From: Leptasterias polaris
Lineage: Eukaryota; Echinodermata; Asteroidea; Forcipulatida; Asteriidae
Direction of reading: 5' to 3'
Length of the DNA: 64,000 nt
Assembly: GCA_037783415.1 (NCBI GenBank)
Contig: JAZGTN010000117.1
Location: forward strand, 372,001-436,000
Shown: piece after piece, positions 1 through 11,850 of the stretch
Position numbering within the stretch: position 1 is the first letter of the stretch
How the letters are laid out: every line of letters begins with the position of its first letter
Notes under the pieces: generated by a model
The model's input: the letters and a program-made list of their open reading frames with translations, nothing else
Told to the model about the DNA's origin: nothing
Databases searched by the model: none
Made by a program: the position numbers and the translations under genes

Positions 1-1924
1 CTATACTATCTATACTGAACAAGTTTAGTTACCTTAAAAACAAAAATTTAATTTGCAAAAATTATTAACAATTTGAAAATTGGCCAGACCCAATGAAGCA
101 ATTTGCATAAATAAGATATTGATAAATATATCTTATTCATAAATAAATCATAAAAGTATAATTCTACCTCCACAGCACATTTCAACACACTTTCTAGGTT
201 AGAACACACCCACTCCTAAAGGTCACAAAACCAAGGCATAAAACCACAAAGACAGGCACAAGTGGCTTGTCTTTTGAGTGAAGCAAGAGTATTACAAACC
301 TATACATTGTTTAACAATCTGCAGAGGATTAAGATAAGAGGTAATTGGATCTCAATAGGAGTGTCAATCATTCTCTCAGGACATGTCTAGATAGTGTCTG
401 GGGTAAAGAAAAGGTCTGCCAGATTTTTTTTTTTACTGTGGGCTTTCTTTGGGTAGAAAAGTTTGTTTTTTCTTAATGATTGACAACTTCGGTGACATTT
501 GCGGCAGCCAGCGCTTCGACACTGAAAATGTTTGTAAATAATTGAACTTCTATTGAAAAGGGCACAATGGCTAACTGGGATTATAGGGCACCTTATGGCC
601 GTGAAGAAGCTAATTTTTTGAGGGACACCACAGCCAGTTACAAGGGCATGGACAGCACTGGCCAACTGGCTGCCGTGTAATTCGAGGCATGACACAGATT
701 TCAGGTCAATTCTGACCAGTGAGTGTACGTTCTTAAGAAATGTATTTTTTTGTGTTGCCTGGAAAGTTCAGTAAATCTAATAGATGTTGTTTTTTTGCAT
801 CAGGGATAAAGAATATAATTTTGTTTTTTTACCTTTACACCGATGTTTTTTAAGCACTATATACTCAGTACTTACCCGAGTTCTGTGAAAATCAAACCCA
901 AGTTGTGCTTCAAATGAACCGAGTCCAAACAACATTTTGTCCCACATAAAAAATAGTGTAAAGATAGATAAAAACTCCTGGGCAGAACCCTGCTGAATGG
1001 GTAAATTTGTCTTGGTAAACAAATTTCCATCCACAATTTGGACTATAATCAACATTCTAAACTTATCTTGCTAATTGTACGAGAAATTTACTGCAGATAT
1101 CGTCACCGCTTTCACGAAGAGGCAATTTAGGCCATTCAACAAAACTTTCATGTTTGGAGAAATCCACGTTTGAAGTTAAGCTATTTTTGAAATCACTGTT
1201 TCGGACACTGTTTTTTATTGAAACGCTGACATTTTTCCAAGCATGAAAGTGGAGATCTTAAATCATGCAAATCTGTTGCTATTTTAATTATATATAGTTA
1301 GTTTAATTATTGAGTAATTAACTGTTAAACACAAGTTTCCCTTTGTGAAAACTTCAAAACGAGGTCTGTGTGCAGCGCGTCGTGAGCGCGTCGTGTACAA
1401 GCCAATGCGTAAACGACGAGTGTCTGTTTGTGAAAACTAAAATTTATATAGGTCACACAAATTGTCTCTTCGTGAAAACTGAAAACGCAGAGTAGCCTTT
1501 ATTGGCACCGTGCCAGCGCTATGTACTTCAATGTAACAATTACCAAATCTAAATGTGGCTGTTCGTGAAAACGCAAAACAGACAGTTTGGGAAAATGTTC
1601 CTTGTGCTAATTAGTGTAATTAGAAAAGTATAACGTTTAATCACTTGAAACTTGGGGAAAATGTTGACCCCTGCATGATAAACGCCTCGCGCAAGCGCTT
1701 GGTACCTCGCTTCGCTCGCTCCTCGCTACACTCGTCTGTGAAAATTAACCGGTTCTTAAACCTCTGGTCACAACACTGCCCATATATTATTAAAATAGTT
1801 TTCAATATTTTTTAAATGATAATCTTCTTTCTCTTTTACCCTTGGATTTAGGATTGGCCTTTGTGTAGTTTTGTGAATTTTCACCAATATATTATTAAAA
1901 TAGCTTTCAATATTTTTTTTAATC
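1..1924. other. Non-coding, AT-rich, no gene recognised
   Basis: No splice-supported or long reading frame was found. About 245-410 is similar in the same orientation to 34965-35085 (shared blocks such as TTTTGAGTGAAGCAA and GGAGTGTCAATCATTCTCT), so this stretch is a dispersed repeat. About 1780-1920 carries two copies of an AT-rich unit of about 113 bp (AATATATTATTAAAATAG...TTTCAATATTTTT). Confidence 0.5.
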
Positions 1925-3526
1925 CAGTGTTCTCCAACCTATAGAAAAGACGTGGCGCACCGCCACGCTTTCTTCGGCGCGCGCCACGCTTTATAATTGC
2001 CGCCAAGCTTTAAAATGTTGCCGCCACGTTTACATTTTTTGACTCTGCATTGTAAATTTACAACAGAAATAGTTGAGAAACAAGAAAGACCACAGTACTT
2101 TCTATTAAAACCAAAGTTTCACGCCGTTCTCGCGGCCTACCTGTCTGCCTGTCATAAAGTTTCCAGCGTGGACTCGTCTTCACATACATTGTACTTCGTT
2201 GCACGTACTTATCGCAGCTGAGTCGCCCCCCGCTGCATGGCAAACTATTTTAGTCTGGTTCTGATTATTTTGTCTTATCGACATTAGGTGTGATCGTCTG
2301 GTAACCAGATGCATCCCTCGTTCCGTGAAAAGTGGTCGCTGGCGCCTGCCATGAGAATTCCCCGCCGTTCGACGGTTTTCCGCTTTTTGGAGGCCAAAAT
2401 ATGACCTCTCCGAGTTCATTGTGAATCCGGTTTAAAATTCGGGGGGTAGGGGTTACACGATTACATGGTTAACCGACCGATCATCCGGCCCACGTTTACA
2501 TTAATAAACGTAAAAAGGTTCACTCGAAAGTGCCGCGAAAGGCTGACCAAATAGCGATCACGATGTGCCCCAAATCATCCGCTTGCGTCTTCAGTTGAGT
2601 CCCCTTTCATTTTATCTGTGGGGCGCAATAAACAGATTTGCACAACGAATTGGACAAACTTTTGCGCAATTTTTAGTTTGCGCTATGCAGAGTCGGCAGC
2701 TCCGTTTGCCTAATGAGCATAAGTTTGCGCAATCTCCAAATAGCGCACTGTCGTGTAGACACGTGCGCGCAGTGCTTTGCATTGTGGGTATTTTCCGCTG
2801 GGTACTTCAGGAAACATGACGCGACGTCCGTGGATCACAAAACTATGAGACCCAAATCACGCAGATATCAGTAAACTTGTCTGGATGTGTTCTGGTTTTC
2901 TAGTTCAATTTTGTTACAAAACATGTTAGTTTGGTCAAAGTCTGACATTTGGTCCATAATACCTTAATTTAGAAAAAAAATATTTATTTAAATATTAATT
3001 TTTTTTTTTAGCCGAAAAAAAAGTTTAGGGTCAAGGATTTTTTGGGCAGTTCGAACTTTCCATCGTCATAATGATGTTATTGGGGGAAATTAACTGTTTT
3101 ACTTTGGAACAAAAAAGTGCATAGCTTCAAACAATTTACTGTTTTTTTTGGTTTTTTTTAGCACATTAGTAACACGGAATTACAAGGTAAGAAAAAGAAA
3201 TGCGGTCGGGCTACCGGACACATTGAAGAATGAATATCTATTATTCATTGGTTTTTATTTCAAGTAAGTGTTTAGAAAACCAGTATCGTACTTTGTGTTC
3301 TTAAAAACTTTCAAAATAATTATTTCCTCAAAAAAGTCTGAGGAAAGTGGCCAGGATTCACCTTAGAATGCACCACAGAGCATCTAGGATCAAAAAAATT
3401 CCCCGGACCCTTGAGCGGGTCCCGGACCCCACGCCGTAGGGGCTTCGCGCTCGCATTGTACGTACCCCCTCACAGTTTTCATCGCACCCAGCACCAACCT
3501 TTATTTTTCAAAGTTGGAGAACACTG
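1925..3526. mobile_element. hAT-like non-autonomous element with terminal inverted repeats
   Basis: The ends are the inverted pair CAGTGTTCTCCAAC (1925-1938) and GTTGGAGAACACTG (3513-3526). CAGTG followed by a CCAAC block is typical of hAT-superfamily termini. No transposase frame is visible in the 1.6 kb interior. I could not find the 8-bp target duplication expected for hAT (flanks TTTTAATC and AAATCATA), so boundaries or class could be wrong. The flanking sequence on both sides looks like the same AT-rich local repeat. Confidence 0.5.
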
Positions 3527-4690
3527 AAATCATAACCTTCTTTCTCGTTTTCCCTTGTATTTAGAGTTGGGCACCATTAATTAGTGTCATTTAGTGAAAT
3601 GTCACCTTATTTTGTTTAAATTATGTTAATATTATATTTTCATTTATTTCTCTATTCCTTGTAGGAGGTGACTTGTTCAAAATGCAAAAATATTATTAAA
3701 AGAGTACCATTGTGTTAATATTGGCAAACGAAAAAAACAAGTTACCTGCATATTTCCTCAAATGTCGCTCAAAACATGTTAAATTAACTGGCGTGATATT
3801 CCTCCCATTTAATAAGTCTATACAACAATACCAGAATGAAATGCATAAACTCAACATGTAAACCCTTGTTGAAACTTTTTTTCACAATAAAAACATACAC
3901 AGAAACTCCTTCAACCCACACTCTGGTTTGATTATTCTATTCAAGTCAGTTTTACTTGCAAGTAACTTAATAGTAAAATAGGGTTTGGATGGGGGGTCAG
4001 TATGGAGGGGTAGGTTTGGGATATAAGCGGTTGATATTTGGGTCTTCCAGGCCCGAGCAGTAGGCCTACTGAATCTTCCACTTTAAAGGGCAAATGGATA
4101 TAGAATGATTTAGGACTGGCATTGTGGTGTGGTATGACATGAGGACAATATTGAAGAATTCAGGTTACATGTAGGCACAAATGCACATCTCTAGCATCAG
4201 GTCATTTATTCAATTGTTTTTTGTAAGCATGGCAAGAAGTTAATTTTACAGGTGAAAACAAATGTGGAAGGTTTGGCATTTTATGGTGACTTGTGTTATT
4301 GCTTTTAAACTTGTTCTATGGAAATGATGAAGAACTTAAAAATAATCTGTTGACATGGAAATTGTGTAAATTGTAAAAGGCGACTCCGATTTGAATGTGT
4401 TAATAATTCCTGGCGTGTGCATATATGAAGCTTACATTTGCAATTATAGCTTTTTCAATCATTTTGAACACAGGACCCTGAGATGTTCCTAAATGTCTCC
4501 CTCAAGAGGTCAGTGGTTCTTGCTCAACCCCTGCATGAGCACTTAGTTGATGAAACCCCTGGCCTTAGCATCATTGTTGAATCAACCTTCAAAAAGAAAA
4601 TCAACCTGCAGGACCAAAGATCACCCTGCTGAAACCCTCTGATCTACTACACTACCTCAGAAGACCAAAGATGATGGACTACACAGTAAA
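3527..4690. other. Non-coding, no gene recognised
   Basis: AT-rich sequence without a convincing exon. The right part (about 4470-4680) is preceded by a pyrimidine-rich AG and could be exonic, but it is closed by stops in all frames that I followed. Confidence 0.35.
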
Positions 4691-4840
4691 AACGCTGTTT
4701 AAAATAGCGCTGTTTAAAATGAATTGTTTAAAACTTTAAACAACGTTGCTCAGAAAGAATTCTTATTATTTAAACACGCGCTGTTTAAAACGCAATAGAG
4801 TGAATGAGTTATGTTTTAAACAACATTGTTTAAAATTACG
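4688..4840. repeat. Cluster of TTTAAAC / GCTGTTTAAAA motifs
   Basis: At least seven TTTAAAC or GTTTAAA words occur within about 150 bp, several inside a GCTGTTTAAAA unit and in both orientations. It sits directly upstream of a promoter-like stretch and a candidate first exon. It may be a decayed palindromic repeat or a cis-regulatory cluster; the sequence alone does not decide. Confidence 0.5.
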
Positions 4841-4849
4841 TCAAGCGTC

Positions 4850-4887
4850 GTCACGTGATGTATTTCCCGCCGATTGTATCTCATGTC
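4850..4887 (+). promoter_or_regulatory. Candidate proximal promoter with E-box and E2F-like site
   Basis: A CACGTG E-box (4852-4857) is followed by TTTCCCGCC (about 4863-4871), which matches the E2F consensus. Both lie just upstream of an ATG in good Kozak context that opens a frame ending at a GTAAGT donor. The motifs are seen; promoter activity is inferred. Confidence 0.4.
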
Positions 4888-4947
4888 ATGGCGGCGGACA
4901 ACGAGTTCTGGAAATCCTGGCAGATTGGGGTTTTGACACATTTAGAG
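4888..4947 (+). CDS. Candidate first coding exon of an unidentified gene
   Basis: The ATG has G at -3 and G at +4. It opens exactly 20 codons (starting MAADNEFWKSW) and runs into a consensus donor, GAG|GTAAGT, at 4947/4948 (phase 0). The frame is hydrophilic at first and then mildly hydrophobic, and I recognise no family. Possible downstream exons are 5615-5729 or 6030-6191. Joined in phase 0, each stays open for 35 to 42 codons before a stop, so the product could be a short protein or the transcript could be non-coding. An out-of-frame ATG lies 4 bases upstream. Confidence 0.4.
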
Positions 4948-5614
4948 GTAAGTTATTCGACATTTGATGTCATAAATCTATTGTTTCAAGAAATCTGACA
5001 AGAACTTTCCACTTTCGTTCTTCATTACGGGTTTGTTGTCCTTTAAACTAGAGTAAAAAATAAATAACAAATGTGGGCGAAAGTACAGGATCACTGTACT
5101 ACTTACCACCCCGCCTCCTGGGCTGAGCTTTTTATGGGGATGAATGAAATATTACTGTTGTATACATGGGCCTACCACTGCTGTCGAAGTCATCTGCTTA
5201 CCTAAAAATTTCAGCTTATAATTTACAGCTGCAAGAATCAATTGTTGTATTATTGTATGAACAATCATTGCGCTTCAAATTCAAAGGGTCAAAGGTTACA
5301 AAGTTTAGGGCTTGTGTGTACACAAACGTCATGTGTGCATACTTATCGACTGCAATGTCGAATACGTGTACATGTAGTCAAACCGACAGAAGCCGTTCAG
5401 CGAAGACTTGTTGTTTGTAGATAGTTACTGTGTAGCTGTAGTTCAGAAGATGTGGAAGGCCTAGCCCTAAGAAATATATGCCTATTTTTAAGGTATTTAT
5501 TATTTGATCTGATCATTCATCTTTCATGGCTTACATAACTTCATAAGACAGACTTGGAGAGTTTCTTGTTGTTATTTGTTTAACGTTCAGCCTACTTTAT
5601 TTTGTTACTGGCAG

Positions 5615-5729
5615 GCTAGCCCCACTCACTGTGTAGAGACTGGAATGCCTCGCTGCATGTTTAGCCCTCGCACTTGCTGGGACAAGAAATCTGGAGAAAT
5701 TCTCTCTTTTTGGAGCTGCTAAAGAAAAG
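5615..5729 (+). other. Candidate internal exon (unidentified transcript)
   Basis: A pyrimidine-rich acceptor (TTACTGGCAG) and an AAAAG|GTACAC donor bound 115 bp. Read in the phase left by the exon at 4888-4947, it is open for 35 codons and stops 12 bases before the donor. That is compatible with a short ORF or with a non-coding exon. Only splice-site shape supports it. Confidence 0.25.
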
Positions 5730-5892
5730 GTACACTGTTTTGATACTTTATTTGTTTGGGCATTCTAATGTCCATATTTCTTGACATATGGAGTTTGACT
5801 CTATTACATATAGACATGAGTCAAACACATATTATATCCTAATTTTGTCAGATTTCTTCAACATGTTTTTTCACATTTTTCACTTTTGTTTG

Positions 5893-6027
5893 GGCACTGG
5901 CTTGGTGATCAGTCTTTTTTCTTTGTCGTTTTCTTCCATTCTGTGCTTTTTAACATGTGTCTGCGCCTTTGATCATTTTGTATGTAAGGGGCGCAATATA
6001 AATTTTAAATATTATTATTATTTTTAC
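5893..6027 (+). repeat. 3' tail of a SINE/LINE-like retroposon
   Basis: The block ends GGGGCGCAATATAAAT followed by (ATT)n. This GCGC...TATAAAT...(ATT)n ending is common to retroposon 3' ends in invertebrate genomes. A related tail in the opposite orientation lies at about 8272-8345. Its terminal TTTTTACAG doubles as a possible splice acceptor for a following exon (6030-6191). Confidence 0.4.
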
Positions 6028-6029
6028 AG

Positions 6030-6191
6030 GACGGGACTGATATGACATTACTTGAGAACTATCGACAAGACACAGTCATCACAACCTTACATCATGGCTG
6101 TATGATCGGGGCATCTTCTCCAGATGTTTGTTATCAGGAAAAGACAGGCTATTGAATTCCAAGCGTTGACAAAAGCAGCAACTTTATTAAG
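6030..6191 (+). other. Candidate exon with a 42-codon open frame
   Basis: It follows TTTTTACAG and ends at AAG|GTTTAA, a weak donor. In phase 0 it is open for 42 codons beginning DGTDMTLLENYRQ and then meets TGA. It could be an alternative second exon after 4888-4947. No domain is recognised and the acceptor comes from a retroposon tail, so it may be an exonised repeat. Confidence 0.2.
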
Positions 6192-6199
6192 GTTTAAAA

Positions 6200-8040
6200 A
6201 CAATTATTTCATGTTTCAAATAGTTGAGTGCAAAAAAAGCTTCACAAAAGAAATACAACAATGTGGTAATAACTGTGAAACAGATGCCTTGGCTAGAAAA
6301 AGATGAAAAACCTTGGTCTATTCTCTATAGGCCTTATTATTCAAGATGATACTCTCTTTCAGCAATTATCACAATGAACACCTTTTTTTTAGGAAACTTG
6401 GGTGTTTTTAAGACCGAAGGACTGAATTTGTTTCTTAAAATGGAACTTTATCTGAAAAGGGAAATGTATCATTTTAAAGACATGATATTGAAATGCTTAT
6501 AAAAATTACAATATGTGGTTGTGGAAAAAATAATTAATTTACAGACCCAAAGGTATGTACAGAAATTACAGTATGGAAATTGCGAACAAAAAATATTCAC
6601 ATATTTGTGGACCCAAAGTTTCTCGTTTGGAATTAGAGCTATTCAAGGCTGTAGTAGATGAACAAACTGCTGTTTGACACAGGTAAAAACCATGGTTTTA
6701 GCAGACATGAAGCTTAAAATGTTTGTTTGACTTTCAGTGTAATAGTCGATAATTCCATAGAAAACGATTGGTTATTGGCTGTCAAAAGGTTACTACAACT
6801 ATACATGATCACACATTATACATTATTTAGACCAATAGAACCACCACACAATGTCTCGTAAAACATTTGGATGTAAAGAATTATTGTGAAAATAAATTTG
6901 CAGAGTTGCCAACTCAAGTACGTTTCTGTGTGACAATTGTTAAGTGTAATTTCGCCTTTTAAAATTACAATTTTTATGAAGTACTGCTAGTACGTACTAA
7001 ACAACCTCATTTAAACAACCAAAGGGAAGGAAAATTAACTGAGGTCAAAGGTTGGGTCACTATGGCAAAATTGACAACTCATCTGAATCTTGTGCTGTAA
7101 AATCAAGCCCAGGATTCTGAAGAGCAGAATCAGGTTTAAGTCTCTGAACTGACACAGAATGACTGGTCTCATGGCAATAATAAAATACCCTCTCACAATA
7201 CAAATGGTCCTAATTTATGAAAATAATCTTCCATTACAAAATATTCAAAAGTCTTATTATGGATACAGGAGCTTTGACAGTTTATTCCTGTAAATTGGAC
7301 TTATAAATTACATTAGGTGGCATTTTGTTAATAAATAGACCTTATGTGTGCCATTCATATATAGGTTTAATGCATGTCTAATTGTTAACTTCTAGTATCA
7401 AATTAATAGCGTTGACATGGTACACCTTTAGTGGTATGATACAGGATTGCTGAAGATAAAATATTTGTATAAATTGTGGTCTGAAAACTTACTTATTAGG
7501 ATGGTCATACTAGAACAATTTTGTGTGTGAAGTATTTCCCTCTGAAATGAAGTTATATTCAAGAAAACTATATGATACCTTAAAAAGCGCAACATTTGAT
7601 TTCAGTTGTTACAACCAAAATTCAGGACAATGTGTTTACATGCTGATAATTGTTCATGGTTTTCCACCATTTTCTCCTGACTTACACAACGGATTGATTT
7701 GTACGAAAAAGAAACTTTTCAGTTTTTTAGTTGTTTAAAACAAATTATTGAAGAATGCTTGGAGAAAGATTAAATTTGAATTTACTGCCCCAAATGCACT
7801 GACTTATGACCTCTACCAGTGTTGTTATTCAACTAGGGTTACGCAAACATCATTGGTGCAATATGCCCAGGCCCCTGCAGCCACTGGTTAAGACCTGCTA
7901 AACAGTTGAAATTACTGGCCCCGACTAAATGTGCAAGGACATGTGTTATAAAGCACATTGTCTACTGATACTTTCAATTTTTTTGATTTTTATTGTGTGC
8001 AATTAAAACTGTATAGTCTTGCCACTTGTTGATGCCACAT
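6200..8040. other. Non-coding, no gene recognised
   Basis: AT-rich, with only short frames without splice support. About 7041-7200 is one of a pair of dispersed direct repeats (see 13107-13260). Confidence 0.5.
7041..7200. repeat. Dispersed repeat, copy 1
   Basis: It shares long blocks with 13107-13260 in the same orientation (GGTCACTATGGCAA, AAATCAAGCCCAGGATT, CTGAACTGACA). The pair flanks the lectin gene region. The nature of the repeat is unknown. Confidence 0.6.
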
Positions 8041-8052
8041 TAACATGCATAT

Positions 8053-9094
8053 AGACTTGATTTCAAGTCTGAGATCGCGGTTATTTCTCTGCATCAGCCA
8101 CACAAAATTCCCCCCCGCAGATTGGCTAACTCGCAATCTCAGACTTGACCCTCTTGTGTATATGGAATATTCATTTATTCACAACTAACATTTACATAAC
8201 AACACTATGCCAGAGAGATGACCAATCAGGAGGCCACAAAACTCCTGTTGGTTGCGTCTATTCCCAATAGGTTAATAATAATAATAATAATAACAGGCAT
8301 TTATACTGCGCTTTTCCAAAACATGATCAAAGCGCATAACAAAAGAAAAGGATAAATTAAAACAAGCAAGAACAAAACTTAAATCTACTATTTAGGAAAG
8401 AGATAAGTTTTAAGTTTACTCTTAAATGTAACAACACAAGAAGAATCACGGACACTAATAATCACTTCAGCATTTTCCGCTGTAAAATCGATCGAGTCAT
8501 TAGGTGTTCGGGCACACCCGGAACACCTCTTGTTTTTGTTTTTTATTTTTATAGTGCTTTGTACGTATGCTATTTCTAATTTATACATAAAATAATACTA
8601 GATGTATTCTTAAAATATTGAAAAATAAACATGACAAATAACCTGATCCCTACTAGACGAAAAACTGTGTTCCCTTTATTTGAATGGAATCGTCTAATGA
8701 TTTTCCCAACGTTTTTTATTTATTTTGAATTTAAAAACTAGAATCACTTTGGGTTTTTTGTTTCCAAACTGTAAGTTGAATCACTGAGCAGAGGCAGATT
8801 AGTTACATGTGATTCAATGTTGTATTTCTGTACTATATCCCGTGGTATAAACGGTCAAGTTTGAATGTGCATTTTATTGACGGCTTCTGAGATTCTGACC
8901 AATCAGAGTGTTCCGTCCACTTTTGGACTAATTCGCCATAGGGTGTGTACAAACCGAAAAACAATGTTCCCAAGTCTGTGATCGTAGGTTAAAGACGGAG
9001 GTTAATCCACAAGAGGGCGCTATTTCAGGCAATAATGTATTGGCTATCACTCAGGTAGACTAAAAACCACGAGCACAGACTTGGAACCAAGTCT
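8053..9094. mobile_element. 1042-bp element with inverted ends and 11-bp target duplication
   Basis: The left end reads AGACTTGATTTCAAGTCTGA and the reverse complement of the right end reads AGACTTGGTTCCAAGTCTGT, so the termini are inverted and themselves semi-palindromic. The flanks are identical: AACATGCATAT at 8042-8052 and 9095-9105. A 9-11 bp duplication suggests a Mutator-like element. The interior holds an (AAT)n stretch plus a reverse-oriented retroposon tail (about 8272-8345) and no transposase. Confidence 0.7.
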
Positions 9095-9237
9095 AACATG
9101 CATATAGTGTGAAGGCCATTGTCTGATGTAGTGCTTAGATGCAGCTGGTAAGCATAAATTTAACCCAAGCATAACCCTAAAAACTAACTATTTTCACAAA
9201 ATTATGATGGTATTGTTAATTTGGATGGCTTCTAAAA

Positions 9238-9408
9238 GCCCAAGTTCATAGAGCTGCTTAAGCACAACAAAAGTATGCTTCCCAAAATAAAGTTACCAGC
9301 TAAAATACCATGCATATGTACAATTTGTGACTGGTCTCCTGCTCATTTCTGCATAGTAGACAATTATTAAGCAATATTTTCTGCTTGACCAGCTCTATGA
9401 CATTGGGC
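9238..9408. mobile_element. MITE of the GCCCAATTTCAT family, copy A
   Basis: It starts GCCCAAGTTCATAGAGCTGC and ends with the inverted counterpart AGCTCTATGACATTGGGC. The interior is rich in TTAAGCA/TGCTTAA words, as in other copies. It is diverged and has no coding capacity. Confidence 0.6.
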
Positions 9409-9481
9409 ACTGGCTCTAAAACATATTATGCATTTTTAGTCTAATATATTTATCACTTGTAAGAGATCAGGTTGAAGACCT

Positions 9482-9716
9482 GGGCCCAATTTCATGGCTC
9501 TGCTTACCGTAAGCAAAGAATTTGCACTTACGGAAGCAGGGAATTCCGCGCTTACGTCAAGCGTATTTCACGGGTTAGCAGGGATTTTTTGCTTGTGCGC
9601 GTGTGTAGTCTACGTTACTAGGCATTCTACACTTACACAGCTAGCACAGAATTTCGGCGTTTGCTCGGTATGGCAAGCGCCGAATTCAGCGGTAAGCAGA
9701 GCCATGAAATTGGCCC
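9482..9716. mobile_element. MITE of the GGGCCCAATTTCAT family, copy B
   Basis: The ends are GGGCCCAATTTCATGGCTCT and AGAGCCATGAAATTGGCCC, inverted to each other. The element is about 235 bp. The interior matches copy C (9857-10043) in the opposite orientation, including GCTAACCCGTGAAATACGC. The reading frame across it is a chance result. Confidence 0.8.
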
Positions 9717-9856
9717 TGAACAAATGACCCATTAAACAGGAAAACAAAAACCCTGCAAAATATCGTCAAAAGTGTCACAGGTTCAGAGCATTTTATACCA
9801 TCATTTTGTTAAAAATTATATATATTTGGATTAGGCCTATAACAGTGTAAAGACCA

Positions 9857-10043
9857 GGGCCCAATTTCATGGCTATGCTTATCGCCGGATTCTGCGCTTG
9901 CAATCAACATTTTCGGCTTACCGAGCAAGCGTCGAATTTCTGCGCTAGCTTTGTAAATCCCTAGTTAACATGGACTACGCAAGCGCACAAGCAAAAATTT
10001 CCTGCTAACCCGTGAAATACGCTTCTTTGCTTACGGTAATTGC
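9857..10043. mobile_element. MITE of the GGGCCCAATTTCAT family, copy C (truncated)
   Basis: It begins GGGCCCAATTTCATGGCTAT and reads like the reverse complement of copy B, losing similarity after TTTGCTTACGGTAA. One terminal inverted repeat is missing. Confidence 0.65.
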
Positions 10044-10387
10044 ACGACCGAAAGTCATGAATAGTGGCTGTCGGCCCTCCACCCAGTCATTTCTAAATGT
10101 ATAATGACTGGTCGTAACACTGTTTGTCCTACCATACAAAATACCAGCTCAACATTAACTTTTGGAACAGTAACTATACTTTAGCAACAAATATTGTTTA
10201 TTTAAATATTATTTATGACAAATATAGGTGCCCATAACATCAAATAGTGAATATATATATAACAGTGAATCATTGGGTTAGATTAATTGTCCATGTTACA
10301 TGTTCTTAAACTCATTTATTACAATTAGGTTGATTGTTCAATTTGACAAACCAGTATAATTATTTTAGCCAGTTTGCTTTATCATGT

Positions 10388-10565
10388 GGGCCAAATTCTA
10401 AAGAGAGTGCTTTATAAGCACAACGTAAGTAGCTATACAAGCACAACAAAATAATGTTAACAAGAATAAGTTTATCAGCAAAAATACCATTTCACATTTA
10501 CCATCTGTGACTGTATCCTGCTCATTTTGATTTTCTGCTTAAGCAGCTCTGACTATGAATTGGGC
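10388..10565. mobile_element. MITE of the GGGCCCAATTTCAT family, copy D
   Basis: Left end GGGCCAAATTCTAAAG; right end AGCAGCTCTGACTATGAATTGGGC. The size and internal TAAGCACAAC words agree with copy A. It is diverged. Confidence 0.5.
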
Positions 10566-11539
10566 TTATATTAGAAAGCAGACAATATATCGCTTAACAA
10601 TTATCTACTGAGCAAAAATAAACGGGATACATGTTACAGATGGTAGATATGGGGGGGGGGGGCACCATTTTTTCTAGGGGGGGCACTGCTGGCAAATCAA
10701 CTATAGATTCCTTTGCACTTTTTAAAAACTGGATCTTAATCTACGCAATGGCGGGTTCCAAACAGCCCCTCAATTAAGCCAAAGGGAAATAGTCAATTTA
10801 CAAAGATTTTTTTTTTTCTTCTTTTTTCTCTATTTGTTCTCTCTTCTTTTTCGCACATCTAGAACCATGCAGTTACTGTTTGAATGTGTAGAAATAACTG
10901 TTAACAAGGGATTGCGAGACCAGAGTTTTTTTTTTTTTTATGGGGATTTATGTATTTGAGGACTGGCACAGTATTTATTAATTACACACTTGGGGCCATG
11001 CACAGTAGGCCTACTAATCAATGTTGAAAACTTTGATTTTTTTTTGAAATTGTTTTGACCCATCCGCCCCCCCCCCCCCCCAATTTCTATTTTTACATAT
11101 TGACAAACTACACTGAAGAACAAAGTAATGTCTCAAATGAAGCAGATATTTTAGATCAATGCTCTCACAGCTCAAGAGTTTTCAATGGCTTTTCCTCATG
11201 TACTTACGATAAATGCAACGGCACCCAGCACGTAGTGTAGCTTCATGTGACACTACCGTACCGTATTTAACGTGGCAGAATGGGGCACGCGCCGGCGATG
11301 AGTCATCTTACAATTTGCGGACTTGATTTACCGTACTCTGAAGACTTGGTAAAAATAACAACTGTCCATTGCAAAGGTGTGTAAATAGAAAAATAATAGT
11401 TTGAAACATTGAGTTATATGCCACCAGTGCTCCATAAAAGTTTATCGAACTTAACATTTTATATTCTGGTAATTATTATAGTCTCAAAGGTTCAAATGGG
11501 GGGGCACTGGATATGACATGAAAAATGGCTGGTAACCGT

Positions 11540-11607
11540 ATTCTATAATCAGAACTGATTTGTGCTTAGCTTCTTTTCGTGCTTAAGCAGCCTCTTGAAA
11601 TTGGGCC
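11540..11607. mobile_element. MITE of the GGGCCCAATTTCAT family, fragment E
   Basis: Only one end is clear (TTAAGCAGCC...TGAAATTGGGCC). It lies just beyond the 3' end of the minus-strand lectin gene and could fall in its 3' UTR. Confidence 0.4.
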
Positions 11608-11677
11608 ATCTTGTGAAAGTTAATGGCATTATTGATTTGTTACATGAGTTGTTGATGCTTCAGATGACCAATAGTGT

Positions 11678-11850
11678 CTAGTAAACAGGGACCTTGCACA
11701 CAGCAGGTCGGATGTTCTCGCATGACAGATCATTAAAACCAAACTCCCATAGCTGAGCACAATTTTCATGACCAGTTTTGTTATCAGGCTGACCAACAGT
11801 CCAATGTATGTGAGGGATATCAATATCTCCATCCATGCACTTCCAGGTAC
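11678..11850 (-). CDS. Secreted C-type lectin, exon 2 (C-terminal half of domain)
   Basis: Exon 2 starts after the acceptor TTGTTATTGAAG (AG at 11851-11852). It completes a codon split in phase 1 and ends at TAG (11680-11678). It encodes residues 99-155 of a 155-residue protein. Visible features are the sugar-specificity motif QPD (119-121), E127, an ND pair at 138-139 in the usual WND position, and cysteines C129, C142 and C150. In C-type lectin-like domains these cysteines form the two conserved disulphides, C129-C142 and C61-C150. QPD is known to favour galactose over mannose. Calcium binding and secretion are inferred. No AATAAA is obvious just downstream. Confidence 0.85.

Noticed and set aside
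10620..11090. Poly-G and poly-C runs as regulatory signals
   Set aside because: Isolated homopolymers in low-complexity sequence with no associated structure.
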